64,000 bases of DNA from positions 2,675,547 through 2,739,546 of the forward strand of contig CP003940.1 of NCBI GenBank assembly GCA_000317655.1, written 5' to 3'. Below the pieces are notes generated by a model that was not told the DNA's origin, ran no database searches, and was given only the letters and a program-made list of their open reading frames with translations. The DNA comes from Cyanobacterium stanieri PCC 7202. Lineage in GTDB: Bacteria; Cyanobacteriota; Cyanobacteriia; Cyanobacteriales; Cyanobacteriaceae. A program made the translations under genes and the position numbers. This document shows, one piece after another, positions 47,725-55,999 of this stretch (positions are counted from its first letter, which is position 1; every line of letters starts with the position of its first letter).

Positions 47725-48396
47725 CTAACTACTTTGTCCTAACTTTTGTAGAGAATAATTAGCCGCTTCGACTACCTGTTCATGGGCATCTTTTGCCAAA
47801 TATTTTAATGCAGAAATACTTTTCTCGGTATTAAAATTGCCCAAAGATTCCGCCAATCTTTGACGAATTAACCAATCCTCAGACTGAGCAAAATTTAAAA
47901 TATCCTCAACACAATCCTCCGCCTGAATTTCTCCCAAAGCAGAAATAGCAGCCTGTTGTAATACCGTCTCCCCACTGTTCAAAGCCGCTAATAAAACCTG
48001 TTTAGCACGAATATCTCCCAAATTGCCCAAAGACACCGCTGCACTAAACCTAACTAACCATTCCGTATCCTCATAAAAAGCCCTCACCAAAGCATCAAAA
48101 GCCCTGATGTCGTTGAGATAACCTAAAGCCCCTGCCGCATCTGCCCTGATACCATAATCAGGATCAGTTTCCAACAATTTAACCAAAATAGGATAGCATT
48201 CCTCCGTTTTTTTCACACCCAAAGCAAATACAGCCATCGAGCGCACGGGTAACACCTCATCATCAAGCACCTTCTTAATTAAAGGCACCGCATACTCCGC
48301 ATCAACCTCCCTTAAAGAAGCTAACGCTAATAAACGATCCTTGGAATTAGTGCTTTCTAGGCGGTTTGATATATCCTGTAAGTTAGTTGTACTCAT
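47725..48396 (-). CDS. HEAT-repeat protein, NblB/CpcE-like
   Basis: 223 aa from ATG 48396 (MSTTNLQDISNRL); an upstream start at 48426 adds ten residues. About six HEAT/PBS-lyase repeats of roughly 31 residues fill the protein (for example ALGVKKTEECYPILVKLLETDPDYGIRADAAGALGYLND). Size and repeat type fit NblB, which takes part in phycobilisome breakdown, and also general CpcE/F-like lyases. The choice cannot be made by eye. Convergent with yidD. Confidence 0.7.
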   Translation of the reverse strand: MSTTNLQDISNRLESTNSKDRLLALASLREVDAEYAVPLIKKVLDDEVLPVRSMAVFALGVKKTEECYPILVKLLETDPDYGIRADAAGALGYLNDIRAFDALVRAFYEDTEWLVRFSAAVSLGNLGDIRAKQVLLAALNSGETVLQQAAISALGEIQAEDCVEDILNFAQSEDWLIRQRLAESLGNFNTEKSISALKYLAKDAHEQVVEAANYSLQKLGQSS

Positions 48397-48426
48397 TTTT
48401 GCTAAATATTTCTTTACATTTCTCAT

Positions 48427-49068
48427 TATAGTTCAAGAAAATCCCATCTTTATCGGGAAAACCGCATATTACAATCAAAAATTGTCCTCATCCTTCACCC
48501 CCTCATTCATTCTCCCATTGCTCTTTTTGCACTTTTATTAAGTTATGTAACGCAAAATTTTAATAGTTCGCAACAATAATTGTCTGTTTATAACTTGTTC
48601 GAGTATGCTAAGAAAGTGGGGATCAATGCTAAATTAACGCCTTTGGGGGTTTTTCCAGTTAGAGATATTCTGGAAACATTAGAACCACCAAAAAGATAAC
48701 ATCAGTTAACATAGCTACTAGGACTAATTATTAAAATTGAATTGATAATTAGCATCAGTAACTGTATTAGGGGTCATAGTTTTTTTCAATTTGTGTTAAC
48801 TTTTATGTCTTATTCTCATATTACGAGAAAAAATCGTAAAACAGAAAACAAATTAATAAGAATTATTGACTTCTAAGGTTAATAATAAAAAACTTAACTT
48901 TAAGGGGAATATATATTATTGACAAGAAAACTGATTTTTTTTAAAACTTTATCATTCTTTTTTGAGATAAAAATAGTTCCATTTGAACATATTAAACAAA
49001 CTATAATTAGCTATTGATTCTCCACTTCAATTATTAAAAAAAGTTGTTATATAGTCAGGAGAAAAGCA
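48427..49068. other. long AT-rich spacer with a gene remnant
   Basis: 642 bp. The only protein-like piece is at 48580-48699. Downstream of it are AT-rich runs and AATTATTGA-like short repeats, with no terminator or tRNA recognised. Confidence 0.4.
48580..48699 (+). pseudogene. C-terminal gene fragment, family unknown
   Basis: Reads SVYNLFEYAKKVGINAKLTPLGVFPVRDILETLEPPKR and stops at TAA. It has a natural protein look (KVGINAKLTPLGV) but only 39 codons, with a TTG as the sole start and a stop just upstream. Most likely the end of a deleted gene. Not recognised. Confidence 0.35.
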
Positions 49069-49449
49069 ATGTCCAGAAGAAAGAAAAAATTTACTTGTGG
49101 TCATATAGGTTATGGTAGAGAGTGCCATAGGTGTGCTCATCAGGAATCAATGTGGGAAGAAAAGAGAAGAGCGAAAAAAGCTTGGCGACAAAGTTTTAAC
49201 CATGATCCCATCGATCTAACCTCGTTACCAAAAAATGTGGTCTTAAAAGCTAGAGACATCATCAAAAAATTACAAAATCAAACCAGTTACACCTATTTCA
49301 GAGGAAAAAGACTAAGACATAATCGCTTCATAATTAGCATTCCCGTAACTAGGCATTATCGTTTAATTTGTCGAGATTGTGGCAGTTTTGTTGCCCCAGA
49401 AGCCGTGGTATCCCATGAGGATTACAATGTCTGTAAACCGGGAATTTAG
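49069..49449 (+). CDS. cysteine-rich N-terminus plus RelE/ParE-like core, unknown function
   Basis: 126 aa. Residues 8-22 (FTCGHIGYGRECHRC) have a C-H-C-H-C metal-binding look. Residues 50-110 (LPKNVVLKARDIIKKLQ...FRGKRLRHNRFIISIPVTRHYRLICRD) follow the length and spacing pattern of RelE/ParE-like toxins: two helices, then GKRL and paired strands ending in YRLI. Another CxxC-like pair (CRDC) and a C-terminal H and C follow. Strongly basic. No antitoxin gene adjoins it. It could be an RNA- or ribosome-binding protein of cyanobacteria; function is not known. Confidence 0.6.
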   Translation: MSRRKKKFTCGHIGYGRECHRCAHQESMWEEKRRAKKAWRQSFNHDPIDLTSLPKNVVLKARDIIKKLQNQTSYTYFRGKRLRHNRFIISIPVTRHYRLICRDCGSFVAPEAVVSHEDYNVCKPGI

Positions 49450-49464
49450 TTTTTAAATATAAAT

Positions 49465-49491
49465 ATCCCTCAAACACATTGAAAGAGGGAT
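49465..49491 (+). terminator. hairpin after the cysteine-rich gene
   Basis: ATCCCTC (49465-49471) pairs with GAGGGAT (49485-49491). No strong T-run follows, so termination is uncertain. Confidence 0.4.
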
Positions 49492-49600
49492 AAAATTAAT
49501 TTCCCAAAAATACCTGATACCATAAAGATCGACAAAAAAATGAATTGTTAAAGACCATTGTGTTATAATAACGACAGTCATCTATTCAAAATTAACACCT

Positions 49601-50710
49601 GTGGTAGCGACGAAAATTCCCCCAAATACACTTAACACTATACCTAGAAGCGGATGGAGAGGTTTGATCGAAGAATATCGAGCCTATTTGCCCGTAACAG
49701 ACACCACCCCAGTTGTGACCCTTCGAGAAGGAAACACTCCCCTAATACCAGTTCCCTACATCTCCAACTTGATCGGGCGCAACGTAAAAGTATTCGTAAA
49801 GTATGATGGTTTAAACCCTACAGGTTCATTTAAAGATAGGGGAATGACCATGGCTATTACCAAAGCCAAAGAGGCAGGGGCAAAAGCGGTTATCTGTGCC
49901 AGTACAGGAAACACCTCAGCGGCGGCGGCAGCCTATGCCACTAGGGCTGGTTTAAGGGCTTTTGTCATCGTACCTGATGGTTATGTGGCTTTGGGCAAAT
50001 TGGCTCAGGCTCTCATATACGGTGCGGAAGTTCTTGCCATTGATGGTAATTTTGATGATGCTTTAACCATCGTAAGGGAAATTGCTGATAATTATCCCGT
50101 TACTTTGGTAAACTCCCTCAATCCTTATCGTTTGGAAGGACAAAAAACAGCGGCTTTTGAGGTGGTGGATACCCTCGGTTATGCCCCTGATTGGGTATGT
50201 ATTCCTGTGGGTAATGCTGGGAATATTACTGCCTACTGGATGGGTTTTTGTCAGTATCAAGGGGAGGGTAGATGTGATAGTCTTCCCCGTATGATGGGTT
50301 TTCAGGCGGCAGGTTCTGCACCTTTGATCCATGGACATCAGATCATGAAACCTGATACTATTGCTACGGCGATTCGTATTGGTAACCCGGCAAACTGGGA
50401 TAAGGCTTTGTCGGTGCGTGAGGCTTCTAATGGGGAGTTTAATGCGGTCACTGATGCGGAAATTTTGGAAGCCTACAAGATTTTGGGCAGAGAAGAAGGC
50501 ATTTTCTGTGAACCTGCCAGTGCGGCTTCTGTGGCAGGGGTATTGAAGTTAAAGGATCAAGTCCCTGATAATGGTACAGTGGTATGTGTATTGACTGGTA
50601 ATGGTTTGAAGGATCCTGATAGTGCCATGAGTAATAGTGAGGGTGGCATCAAAGGAGGCATCAAGGCTGATTTACAGGAAGTTGCTAAGGTGATGGGTTT
50701 TGAACCTTGA
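49601..50710 (+). CDS. thrC: threonine synthase
   Basis: 369 aa from a GTG start; a TATAAT -10 box lies at 49564-49569. PLP-fold type II enzyme that turns O-phosphohomoserine into threonine. The PLP lysine is in [11 protein letters not shown] (about 77), the phosphate-binding loop is [19 protein letters not shown], and [10 protein letters not shown] (about 203) is a second ligand region. This is the shorter prokaryotic/plant-like form without the long N-terminal extension. Followed by its own terminator. Confidence 0.95.
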   Translation: MVATKIPPNTLNTIPRSGWRGLIEEYRAYLPVTDTTPVVTLREGNTPLIPVPYISNLIGRNVKVFVKYDGLNPTGSFKDRGMTMAITKAKEAGAKAVICASTGNTSAAAAAYATRAGLRAFVIVPDGYVALGKLAQALIYGAEVLAIDGNFDDALTIVREIADNYPVTLVNSLNPYRLEGQKTAAFEVVDTLGYAPDWVCIPVGNAGNITAYWMGFCQYQGEGRCDSLPRMMGFQAAGSAPLIHGHQIMKPDTIATAIRIGNPANWDKALSVREASNGEFNAVTDAEILEAYKILGREEGIFCEPASAASVAGVLKLKDQVPDNGTVVCVLTGNGLKDPDSAMSNSEGGIKGGIKADLQEVAKVMGFEP

Positions 50711-50741
50711 TTGATTTTTAATTGATTTTACCCCCTGTATC

Positions 50742-50763
50742 CCCCCATTTTGGGGGTTTTTGT
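50742..50763 (+). terminator. thrC terminator
   Basis: CCCCCA (50742-50747) pairs with TGGGGG (50751-50756) over a 3-nt loop and is followed by a T-run with one G. Confidence 0.85.
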
Positions 50764-50784
50764 TTTTTTGGAGATCCTTAAATT

Positions 50785-51129
50785 ATGGAAAAAATTTTAT
50801 CAAGTTTAACGGTGCAGGATTTGGCGTTAATTTTGGCGGATGATCCTAGTTCGGTGCAGTTGTTGGATGTGCGGGAGTTGGGGGAAGTTGCGATCGCCTC
50901 TTTGCCCCATTTTATCATTTTACCGTTGAGTGAATATGAGCAATGGTCACCGAAAATCATGACGGAATTAGATCCCCAAAAGGAAACCATTGTAATGTGT
51001 CACCACGGCATCAGATCGGCTCAAATGTGCCAGTGGCTTCATCATCAAGGTTTTGAAAATGTGAAAAATGTATCGGGAGGTATCGATGCCTATGCGGTGT
51101 ATGTGGATGATACCTTGGCACGATATTAG
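50785..51129 (+). CDS. rhodanese-like domain protein
   Basis: 114 aa, one rhodanese domain. The start VQLLDVRELGEVAIASLPH gives the DVRE-type strand, and the active-site loop is VMCHHGIRSAQMCQWL (C at about residue 72). The HHGIRS loop is typical of GlpE/PspE-like single-domain sulfurtransferases. It transfers sulfane sulfur to cyanide or protein acceptors. It starts 28 bp after the thrC terminator hairpin. Confidence 0.88.
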   Translation: MEKILSSLTVQDLALILADDPSSVQLLDVRELGEVAIASLPHFIILPLSEYEQWSPKIMTELDPQKETIVMCHHGIRSAQMCQWLHHQGFENVKNVSGGIDAYAVYVDDTLARY

Positions 51130-51283
51130 GTAAGGTGTCAGGTTTCAGGTTTTGGGTTTCAGGTGAAAATTATTGTTTTACGACCAAAGAATCCCTCTGC
51201 CTTCGGCATTTCCCCTTGAGAGGGAGAGGAAGACTTGAATCCTCGCAGTTAAGCTAAATGTGAGATATGATAATTGTTCATTG

Positions 51284-52294
51284 TCAATTGTCAATTGTCA
51301 ATTGTTTCGCATTATCCAACAAATCAAAACCCTCCTCCACAGATTCGATGCGGGAACATTTATCCCTCAATTCCGATGCCCCTTCAAAACCCTTACAATA
51401 CCAAGCTAGATGTTTACGGGATTGCAAAATACCCCGATACCCCTTGTATTCCCATAAACCTTGTAAATGCTCCTTGGCACATTCTAGGCGTTGGTTGACG
51501 GTGGGATAGGTGGGCATTTGTCCCGTTTTCAAAAAATAATCAATCTCCCCCACCAAAAAGGGATAACCCAAAGTGCCACGGGAACACATCACCCCATCAG
51601 CTTGGGTGACTTCCAAACAACGCAAGGCATCTTCGAGGGAAAATATATCTCCATTGGCAATGACAGGAATGGTTAACCGTTGTTTTACCTCAGCAATAAA
51701 TTCCCAGCGCGCCTTACCCGTATAACCTTGCTCTCGGGTGCGTCCGTGAATGGTAATCATATCCGCCCCCGCTTCCTCCATCCGTTGGGCAAATTCCATA
51801 ATATTTATTTCCTGATCATTCCAGCCCAAGCGGGTTTTAACCGTTACAGGTACATCCACCGCTCTTTTTAATTCTTGTACAAGGGCGATCGCCACTTCAG
51901 GCTCTCTTAATAACTTGGAACCACCCCCGCGCTTGGTAATCTTGTTCACAGGGCAACCCATATTTATATCCACCGTTTGCGCTCCTTCCTTCACCGCCTT
52001 AATACCCGCTTGTGCCATAAAATCGGGACGACAATCAAATAATTGAATACTAATAGGTTGCTCATCGGGGGCAATGTCCATCAAGCGGGGTAACTGCTTC
52101 ATCTGACTTAATTCCGTGGCATTGACCATTTCGGTATAGGTCATGGATTCAGGAGCATAACGTCGTACCAAACGACGAAATACTAAATCAGTTACCCCAG
52201 ACAAAGGAGACTGTAAGACACGGCTATTAATGGTCACTGAGCCAATTTTTAGGGGGGTCGCTAATTTTTGGGCAAGGGTGGAGGATATTTTCAT
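51284..52294 (-). CDS. dusB: tRNA-dihydrouridine synthase DusB
   Basis: 336 aa from ATG 52294; an upstream ATG at 52321 adds nine residues. FMN TIM barrel: LQSPLSGVTDLVFRRLVRRY near the start, DINMGCPVNKITKRGGGSKLL with the catalytic C (about 101), KTRLGWND, and TIHGRTREQGYTG. It reduces uridines in the tRNA D-loop. The last codons (LTIDN) are encoded by TTGTCAA-type tandem repeats, which may have extended the gene. Confidence 0.93.
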   Translation of the reverse strand: MKISSTLAQKLATPLKIGSVTINSRVLQSPLSGVTDLVFRRLVRRYAPESMTYTEMVNATELSQMKQLPRLMDIAPDEQPISIQLFDCRPDFMAQAGIKAVKEGAQTVDINMGCPVNKITKRGGGSKLLREPEVAIALVQELKRAVDVPVTVKTRLGWNDQEINIMEFAQRMEEAGADMITIHGRTREQGYTGKARWEFIAEVKQRLTIPVIANGDIFSLEDALRCLEVTQADGVMCSRGTLGYPFLVGEIDYFLKTGQMPTYPTVNQRLECAKEHLQGLWEYKGYRGILQSRKHLAWYCKGFEGASELRDKCSRIESVEEGFDLLDNAKQLTIDN

Positions 52295-52496
52295 GGTGTA
52301 GGAGCAATTTTTTTTCGGCAAAAACTAATGAATGACTCTGAGAAACTCAAACATTATAAGTTAGTATGGCTGTAGTTATGAATTGAGTAACTATGGAAAG
52401 TAACCAATACTTTAATCTATTTTGTGTTGCTTATTTTTGATTATTCGGATAAGCCTCGTATTATCCATTATCAATTCTCAATTATTAATTACTATC

Positions 52497-53168
52497 ATGA
52501 ACGCCGAGCAATTTTCTATCATCATACATCCAATTTTAGCGGTGATTGGGGTGTTTCCTCTCATCGGTATCGTTTCTTATTTTGCCTGGGAAACCCGTCA
52601 AAGAAGATTGGCAGTCAAATCAGGGAATAAAAGTGCCATCTCTCCCTCTGTGGGTAAAAACCATGTGCAGATAGGTAAAATATTAGCTACTGCTGTGATA
52701 ATTGTCACCCTTGTGGGTTTATTTCGTCCTCTGATGGCGAAAAATATTATCGAAAATCGTCTTTGGGAAACAGATACTTTCCAGTTTATTTTTATTTTAC
52801 TGATGTTTCTAGGGGCGATCGCCACTTATATCCTGTTATACTTTGCCCAAACAAAATTATGGCGGGGTATCTTTGCCACCCTTAGCGGTATGGCTATTGT
52901 AATTTTAGGTTGTCAAGATGGGATATTTCGTCGTACCGATGAGTGGTATATCTCCCATTATTACTATGGCATAGCAGTTTCCCTCTTAATGATCTTCTCC
53001 GTCGCCATTATCAATGACATTTATCGAGATAAAACCAACCGATGGCGCAATATTCACATCATTGTTAACTGTATCGCCCTACTTCTATTCATCGGGCAAG
53101 GAATGACAGGAGCGAGGGATCTATTTGAAATTGCCCTTTGGACTCCACCTCCAGCTTTTTTACTCTAA
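52497..53168 (+). CDS. DUF4079 membrane protein
   Basis: 223 aa from ATG 52497; an upstream TTG-type frame to 52422 is unlikely because MNAEQFSIIIHPILAVIGVFPLIG is a better start. About five transmembrane helices. Histidines occur in helices (IIHPIL; SHYYYG), as in cytochrome b561-like DUF4079 proteins of cyanobacteria and plants. Whether it binds heme is not known. It precedes the Sua5-type gene by 93 bp on the same strand. Confidence 0.8.
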   Translation: MNAEQFSIIIHPILAVIGVFPLIGIVSYFAWETRQRRLAVKSGNKSAISPSVGKNHVQIGKILATAVIIVTLVGLFRPLMAKNIIENRLWETDTFQFIFILLMFLGAIATYILLYFAQTKLWRGIFATLSGMAIVILGCQDGIFRRTDEWYISHYYYGIAVSLLMIFSVAIINDIYRDKTNRWRNIHIIVNCIALLLFIGQGMTGARDLFEIALWTPPPAFLL

Positions 53169-53261
53169 AATGCAATAGAAAGATTATCGGAATGCAAGAT
53201 AAGCATAATGCAATTTATACATAATATAAAATATTCAATAGAAATATCTTGCATTTATACC

Positions 53262-53897
53262 ATGAGCCAAATTCAGCCCAAATCCATCAATATCATTCCT
53301 AAAATTATTGACTACCTCCACAGGGGAAAGATAGTAGCTTTACATACCGATATGGTGTATCTACTTCTCGCCAACGGTTTAGATTCCCATGGCTGTAACA
53401 AAATCCATGAACTGAAAAGATGGAATCCCCGTAAACCCTTGACATTGTTATCCAATCAGCAGAAACTACCCGAATATGCCTCATTGGAAAAAGATGCTCA
53501 AATCCTAGTAAATCAATTTCCTTATCCCATCAGTATTATTATTCCCCATCGTAATAATCTTTCTGATATTGTTACCGCAGGGCATAATACTATTTTTGTG
53601 TCTTGTCCTGATGATTTTATTCATCAACTGGTGACCAAGTGCCCTTTCCCGATAGTGGCAGGTACCGCTAGTTTTGGGGAAGACTTTAGGGCAAATAATG
53701 CCAAAGTTGCCCAACAGTTATTTGGTGATGATGTATCGTTAATTGTTGATGGTGGTGACTCAAAAGAGCGTATTAGAACTACTTTAATTGATTGTCATTT
53801 ACCTTTACCCACCATCATGAATTTTGGCTTAATTGCCTATGATGAATTACGCCTAATTTTGCCTCATATTGAACTACCATCTCATCTACGCAAATAA
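53262..53897 (+). CDS. Sua5/YciO/YrdC family protein (threonylcarbamoyl-AMP synthase-like)
   Basis: 211 aa from ATG 53262. YrdC fold: IIDYLHRGKIVALHTDMVYLLLANGL, IHELKRWNPRKPLTLLSNQQKLP (family K and R residues), and TASFGEDFRANNA (a variant of the S/T-N phosphate loop). The family makes threonylcarbamoyl-AMP for tRNA t6A. Several changes from strict TsaC motifs (for example the LHTDMVYLL start instead of PTET.YGL) suggest a divergent YciO-like member. Confidence 0.75.
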   Translation: MSQIQPKSINIIPKIIDYLHRGKIVALHTDMVYLLLANGLDSHGCNKIHELKRWNPRKPLTLLSNQQKLPEYASLEKDAQILVNQFPYPISIIIPHRNNLSDIVTAGHNTIFVSCPDDFIHQLVTKCPFPIVAGTASFGEDFRANNAKVAQQLFGDDVSLIVDGGDSKERIRTTLIDCHLPLPTIMNFGLIAYDELRLILPHIELPSHLRK

Positions 53898-53902
53898 TAG
53901 TG

Positions 53903-53929
53903 ATAGGAAACACTTTTGATGTTTCCTAT
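53903..53929. terminator. bidirectional terminator-like hairpin
   Basis: ATAGGAAACA (53903-53912) and TGTTTCCTAT (53920-53929) form a perfect 10-bp stem with a 7-nt loop, between two convergent genes. Confidence 0.75.
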
Positions 53930-53937
53930 TAATCAGA

Positions 53938-55260
53938 CTATAAGTTATTCCATTGTGTTTCAGCATCGTTGAGGGCTTGTTGGACGGTTTTTTCCCCCAA
54001 CATAGCTGACTGCAAATTCTCATAGATAATTCGCTTCAATTGATTAATATTAGGAGAAGGGGGAATTAATACCTCCGCCGAATCAAGTTGCATGGCGCTG
54101 ATTTTTCGAGCTTCAAATAGGGTATTTTCTTCGGATTCTTGTTCTAAATTCTCAATATAAGTGGCGATCGCACCTGTATGGGAAGGTAAAACATTCGCCT
54201 CTTGGGCAAAATTCAACTGATTTTCACTATTAGTAACAAATAAAGCATAATTAATAGCCTGTTGAGGATTGCTACTACTACGAGGAATAACCAAATTCAT
54301 CACCGACACACTTCTTTTCCCCGTTTCCCCCGTAATTTGAGGAGCCACTGCCGATTGTTCATACACCGTAGGAGCATTAGTCGCAATGGTATTTAAAAAC
54401 TCCGCCCCCGTACCCAGAATGGCGGATTCCCCTGCCTGATACAACTCCACCCCGTGACGATGACCTTGGGTAAAAACTTCGGGAGGAAGTAAATCCCTTT
54501 GATATAAATCAACCCAATAGGAAAAAGCCCTTTCTCCTTCAGGAGTATTAAAAGCCGCCCTACCTTCTCCATCTAATAAAGTCACCCCCATCTGTACCAA
54601 AGAATTTAACACCTCGTTAGAATCCGTGGGAACAAAAGTAATAAAAAAGGCATACTTACCCGTTTCATCCTTCACTCTCTGGGCAACTTCCGCCAATTCC
54701 TCAAAATTGGCAGGAGGACTATCAACCCCCGCCTGTTCTAATAAATCTTTGTTATAAACAGTAACAGTGGTCGTCAGATACCAAGGAATGCCAAAAGTAG
54801 AAGTAGTACAATCATTTTCTGATGGACAAATTTCGATTTGATTCGCCGCCCAAATTTGTGATAAATATTCTCCTCTAATTTCCTCCGAAATTTCTTCCTC
54901 CAAATTTAGCCAAGCATTACGAGCGGCCAACTGAGAAGCAAAATCGGGATTGAGATTAACCACATCAGGGGCATTATTTGCCGAAACAGCAGTTAAAATT
55001 CGGCTTTCCATGGCATCCCAAGGTACATCTACCCAAACTACTGATGCGTCATCATGTAGGGCTTCAAAATTTTCATTGACCGCCTCAAAATAAGGGGTAA
55101 ATTTGGGCTGAAGTTGCATCGTCCAAAATTCTACCTGTCCTTCATTAGCTACAGGGCGTTGTCCACAGCCTAATAATATAGCAGTCAAAGAACCAACAAT
55201 TAAGGGAAAACGAACAACCCTAACGGGTTTCAAAAAACTATCAAAAGAAATGGGAATCAT
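53938..55260 (-). CDS. ABC transporter sugar-binding lipoprotein (family 1 solute-binding)
   Basis: 440 aa. Lipoprotein signal: basic start, hydrophobic helix, then LLGCGQRP (C at about residue 32), so it is anchored in the periplasm. The mature part is a type D bacterial extracellular solute-binding fold: VEFWTMQLQPKFTPYFEAVNENFE near the start, DVVNLNPDFASQLAARNAWLNLEE, and GIPWYLTTTVTVYNKDLLEQAG. Such proteins bind sugars or glycosides for ABC import. No permease or ATPase gene is adjacent. Ends next to a bidirectional hairpin. Confidence 0.85.
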   Translation of the reverse strand: MIPISFDSFLKPVRVVRFPLIVGSLTAILLGCGQRPVANEGQVEFWTMQLQPKFTPYFEAVNENFEALHDDASVVWVDVPWDAMESRILTAVSANNAPDVVNLNPDFASQLAARNAWLNLEEEISEEIRGEYLSQIWAANQIEICPSENDCTTSTFGIPWYLTTTVTVYNKDLLEQAGVDSPPANFEELAEVAQRVKDETGKYAFFITFVPTDSNEVLNSLVQMGVTLLDGEGRAAFNTPEGERAFSYWVDLYQRDLLPPEVFTQGHRHGVELYQAGESAILGTGAEFLNTIATNAPTVYEQSAVAPQITGETGKRSVSVMNLVIPRSSSNPQQAINYALFVTNSENQLNFAQEANVLPSHTGAIATYIENLEQESEENTLFEARKISAMQLDSAEVLIPPSPNINQLKRIIYENLQSAMLGEKTVQQALNDAETQWNNL

Positions 55261-55344
55261 ATATTTTTTTGCCTAAAAAATCAAATATACCGATATTTTG
55301 TCCATAGATTTATTAACAGTCAAATTTGTTTCATGATTATTGAC

Positions 55345-55932
55345 TTACGTGGACGCAAAGTAAGATTTGGACTTGACGGGGTCATTTACCATTGTCTTAT
55401 CCCCTTCTTGCCAGTCGATGGGACATACTTCATCTTGGTGAGATTGGACATATTGAATGGCTTTTAACACTCTTAGGGTTTCATCCACACTACGACCAAA
55501 GGAAAAATTATTGACGGTCATATATTGTATAATGCCTTCAGGATCGATGATAAATAAACCCCTCAAAGCAATTCCTGCCTCTGGTTCTAGCACTTGATAA
55601 GCTGTACTAATTTCTTTTTTTAGATCTGAAATGAGGGGATAATTAATCTCACCAATTCCTCCTTGCTTTCTCTCGGTTTGAATCCATGCAAGGTGGGCAA
55701 ACTCACTATCTACCGATACCCCTAAAATTTCTGTGTTTAAATTGGCAAATTCTTCGTGGCGATCGCTAAAAGCTATAATTTCCGTAGGACAAACAAAAGT
55801 AAAATCAAGGGGATAAAAAAATAAAATCACATACTGATCAAGATAATCGGACAACTTTAGCATTTTAAATTCTTGGTCAATCACCGCCGTCGCCATAAAA
55901 TCGGGCGCTTTTTGTCCTACTCGAATCGTCAT
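55345..55932 (-). CDS. 2-Cys peroxiredoxin
   Basis: 195 aa. Typical 2-Cys Prx that reduces H2O2 and organic peroxides with thioredoxin. Peroxidatic C is in [19 protein letters not shown] (about residue 50) and the resolving C in [11 protein letters not shown] (about 170). The [13 protein letters not shown] (GGLG) segment and the extended C-terminus ending SKSYFAST (YF motif) mark the sensitive eukaryote/plastid-like type. Alone in its unit, with a short leader. Confidence 0.95.
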   Translation of the reverse strand: MTIRVGQKAPDFMATAVIDQEFKMLKLSDYLDQYVILFFYPLDFTFVCPTEIIAFSDRHEEFANLNTEILGVSVDSEFAHLAWIQTERKQGGIGEINYPLISDLKKEISTAYQVLEPEAGIALRGLFIIDPEGIIQYMTVNNFSFGRSVDETLRVLKAIQYVQSHQDEVCPIDWQEGDKTMVNDPVKSKSYFAST

Positions 55933-55999
55933 AGTATTATCAAATAGATAAAGTTTGTTTGGTTTATTTTATCTTATTTTTGTTGATCTCCTTTAGTCA

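Noticed and set aside
51180-51240. Possible tRNA or small RNA in the CTCTGCCTTCGG stretch
   Set aside because: GCCTTCGGCA-like hairpin only; no cloverleaf or terminator could be drawn.
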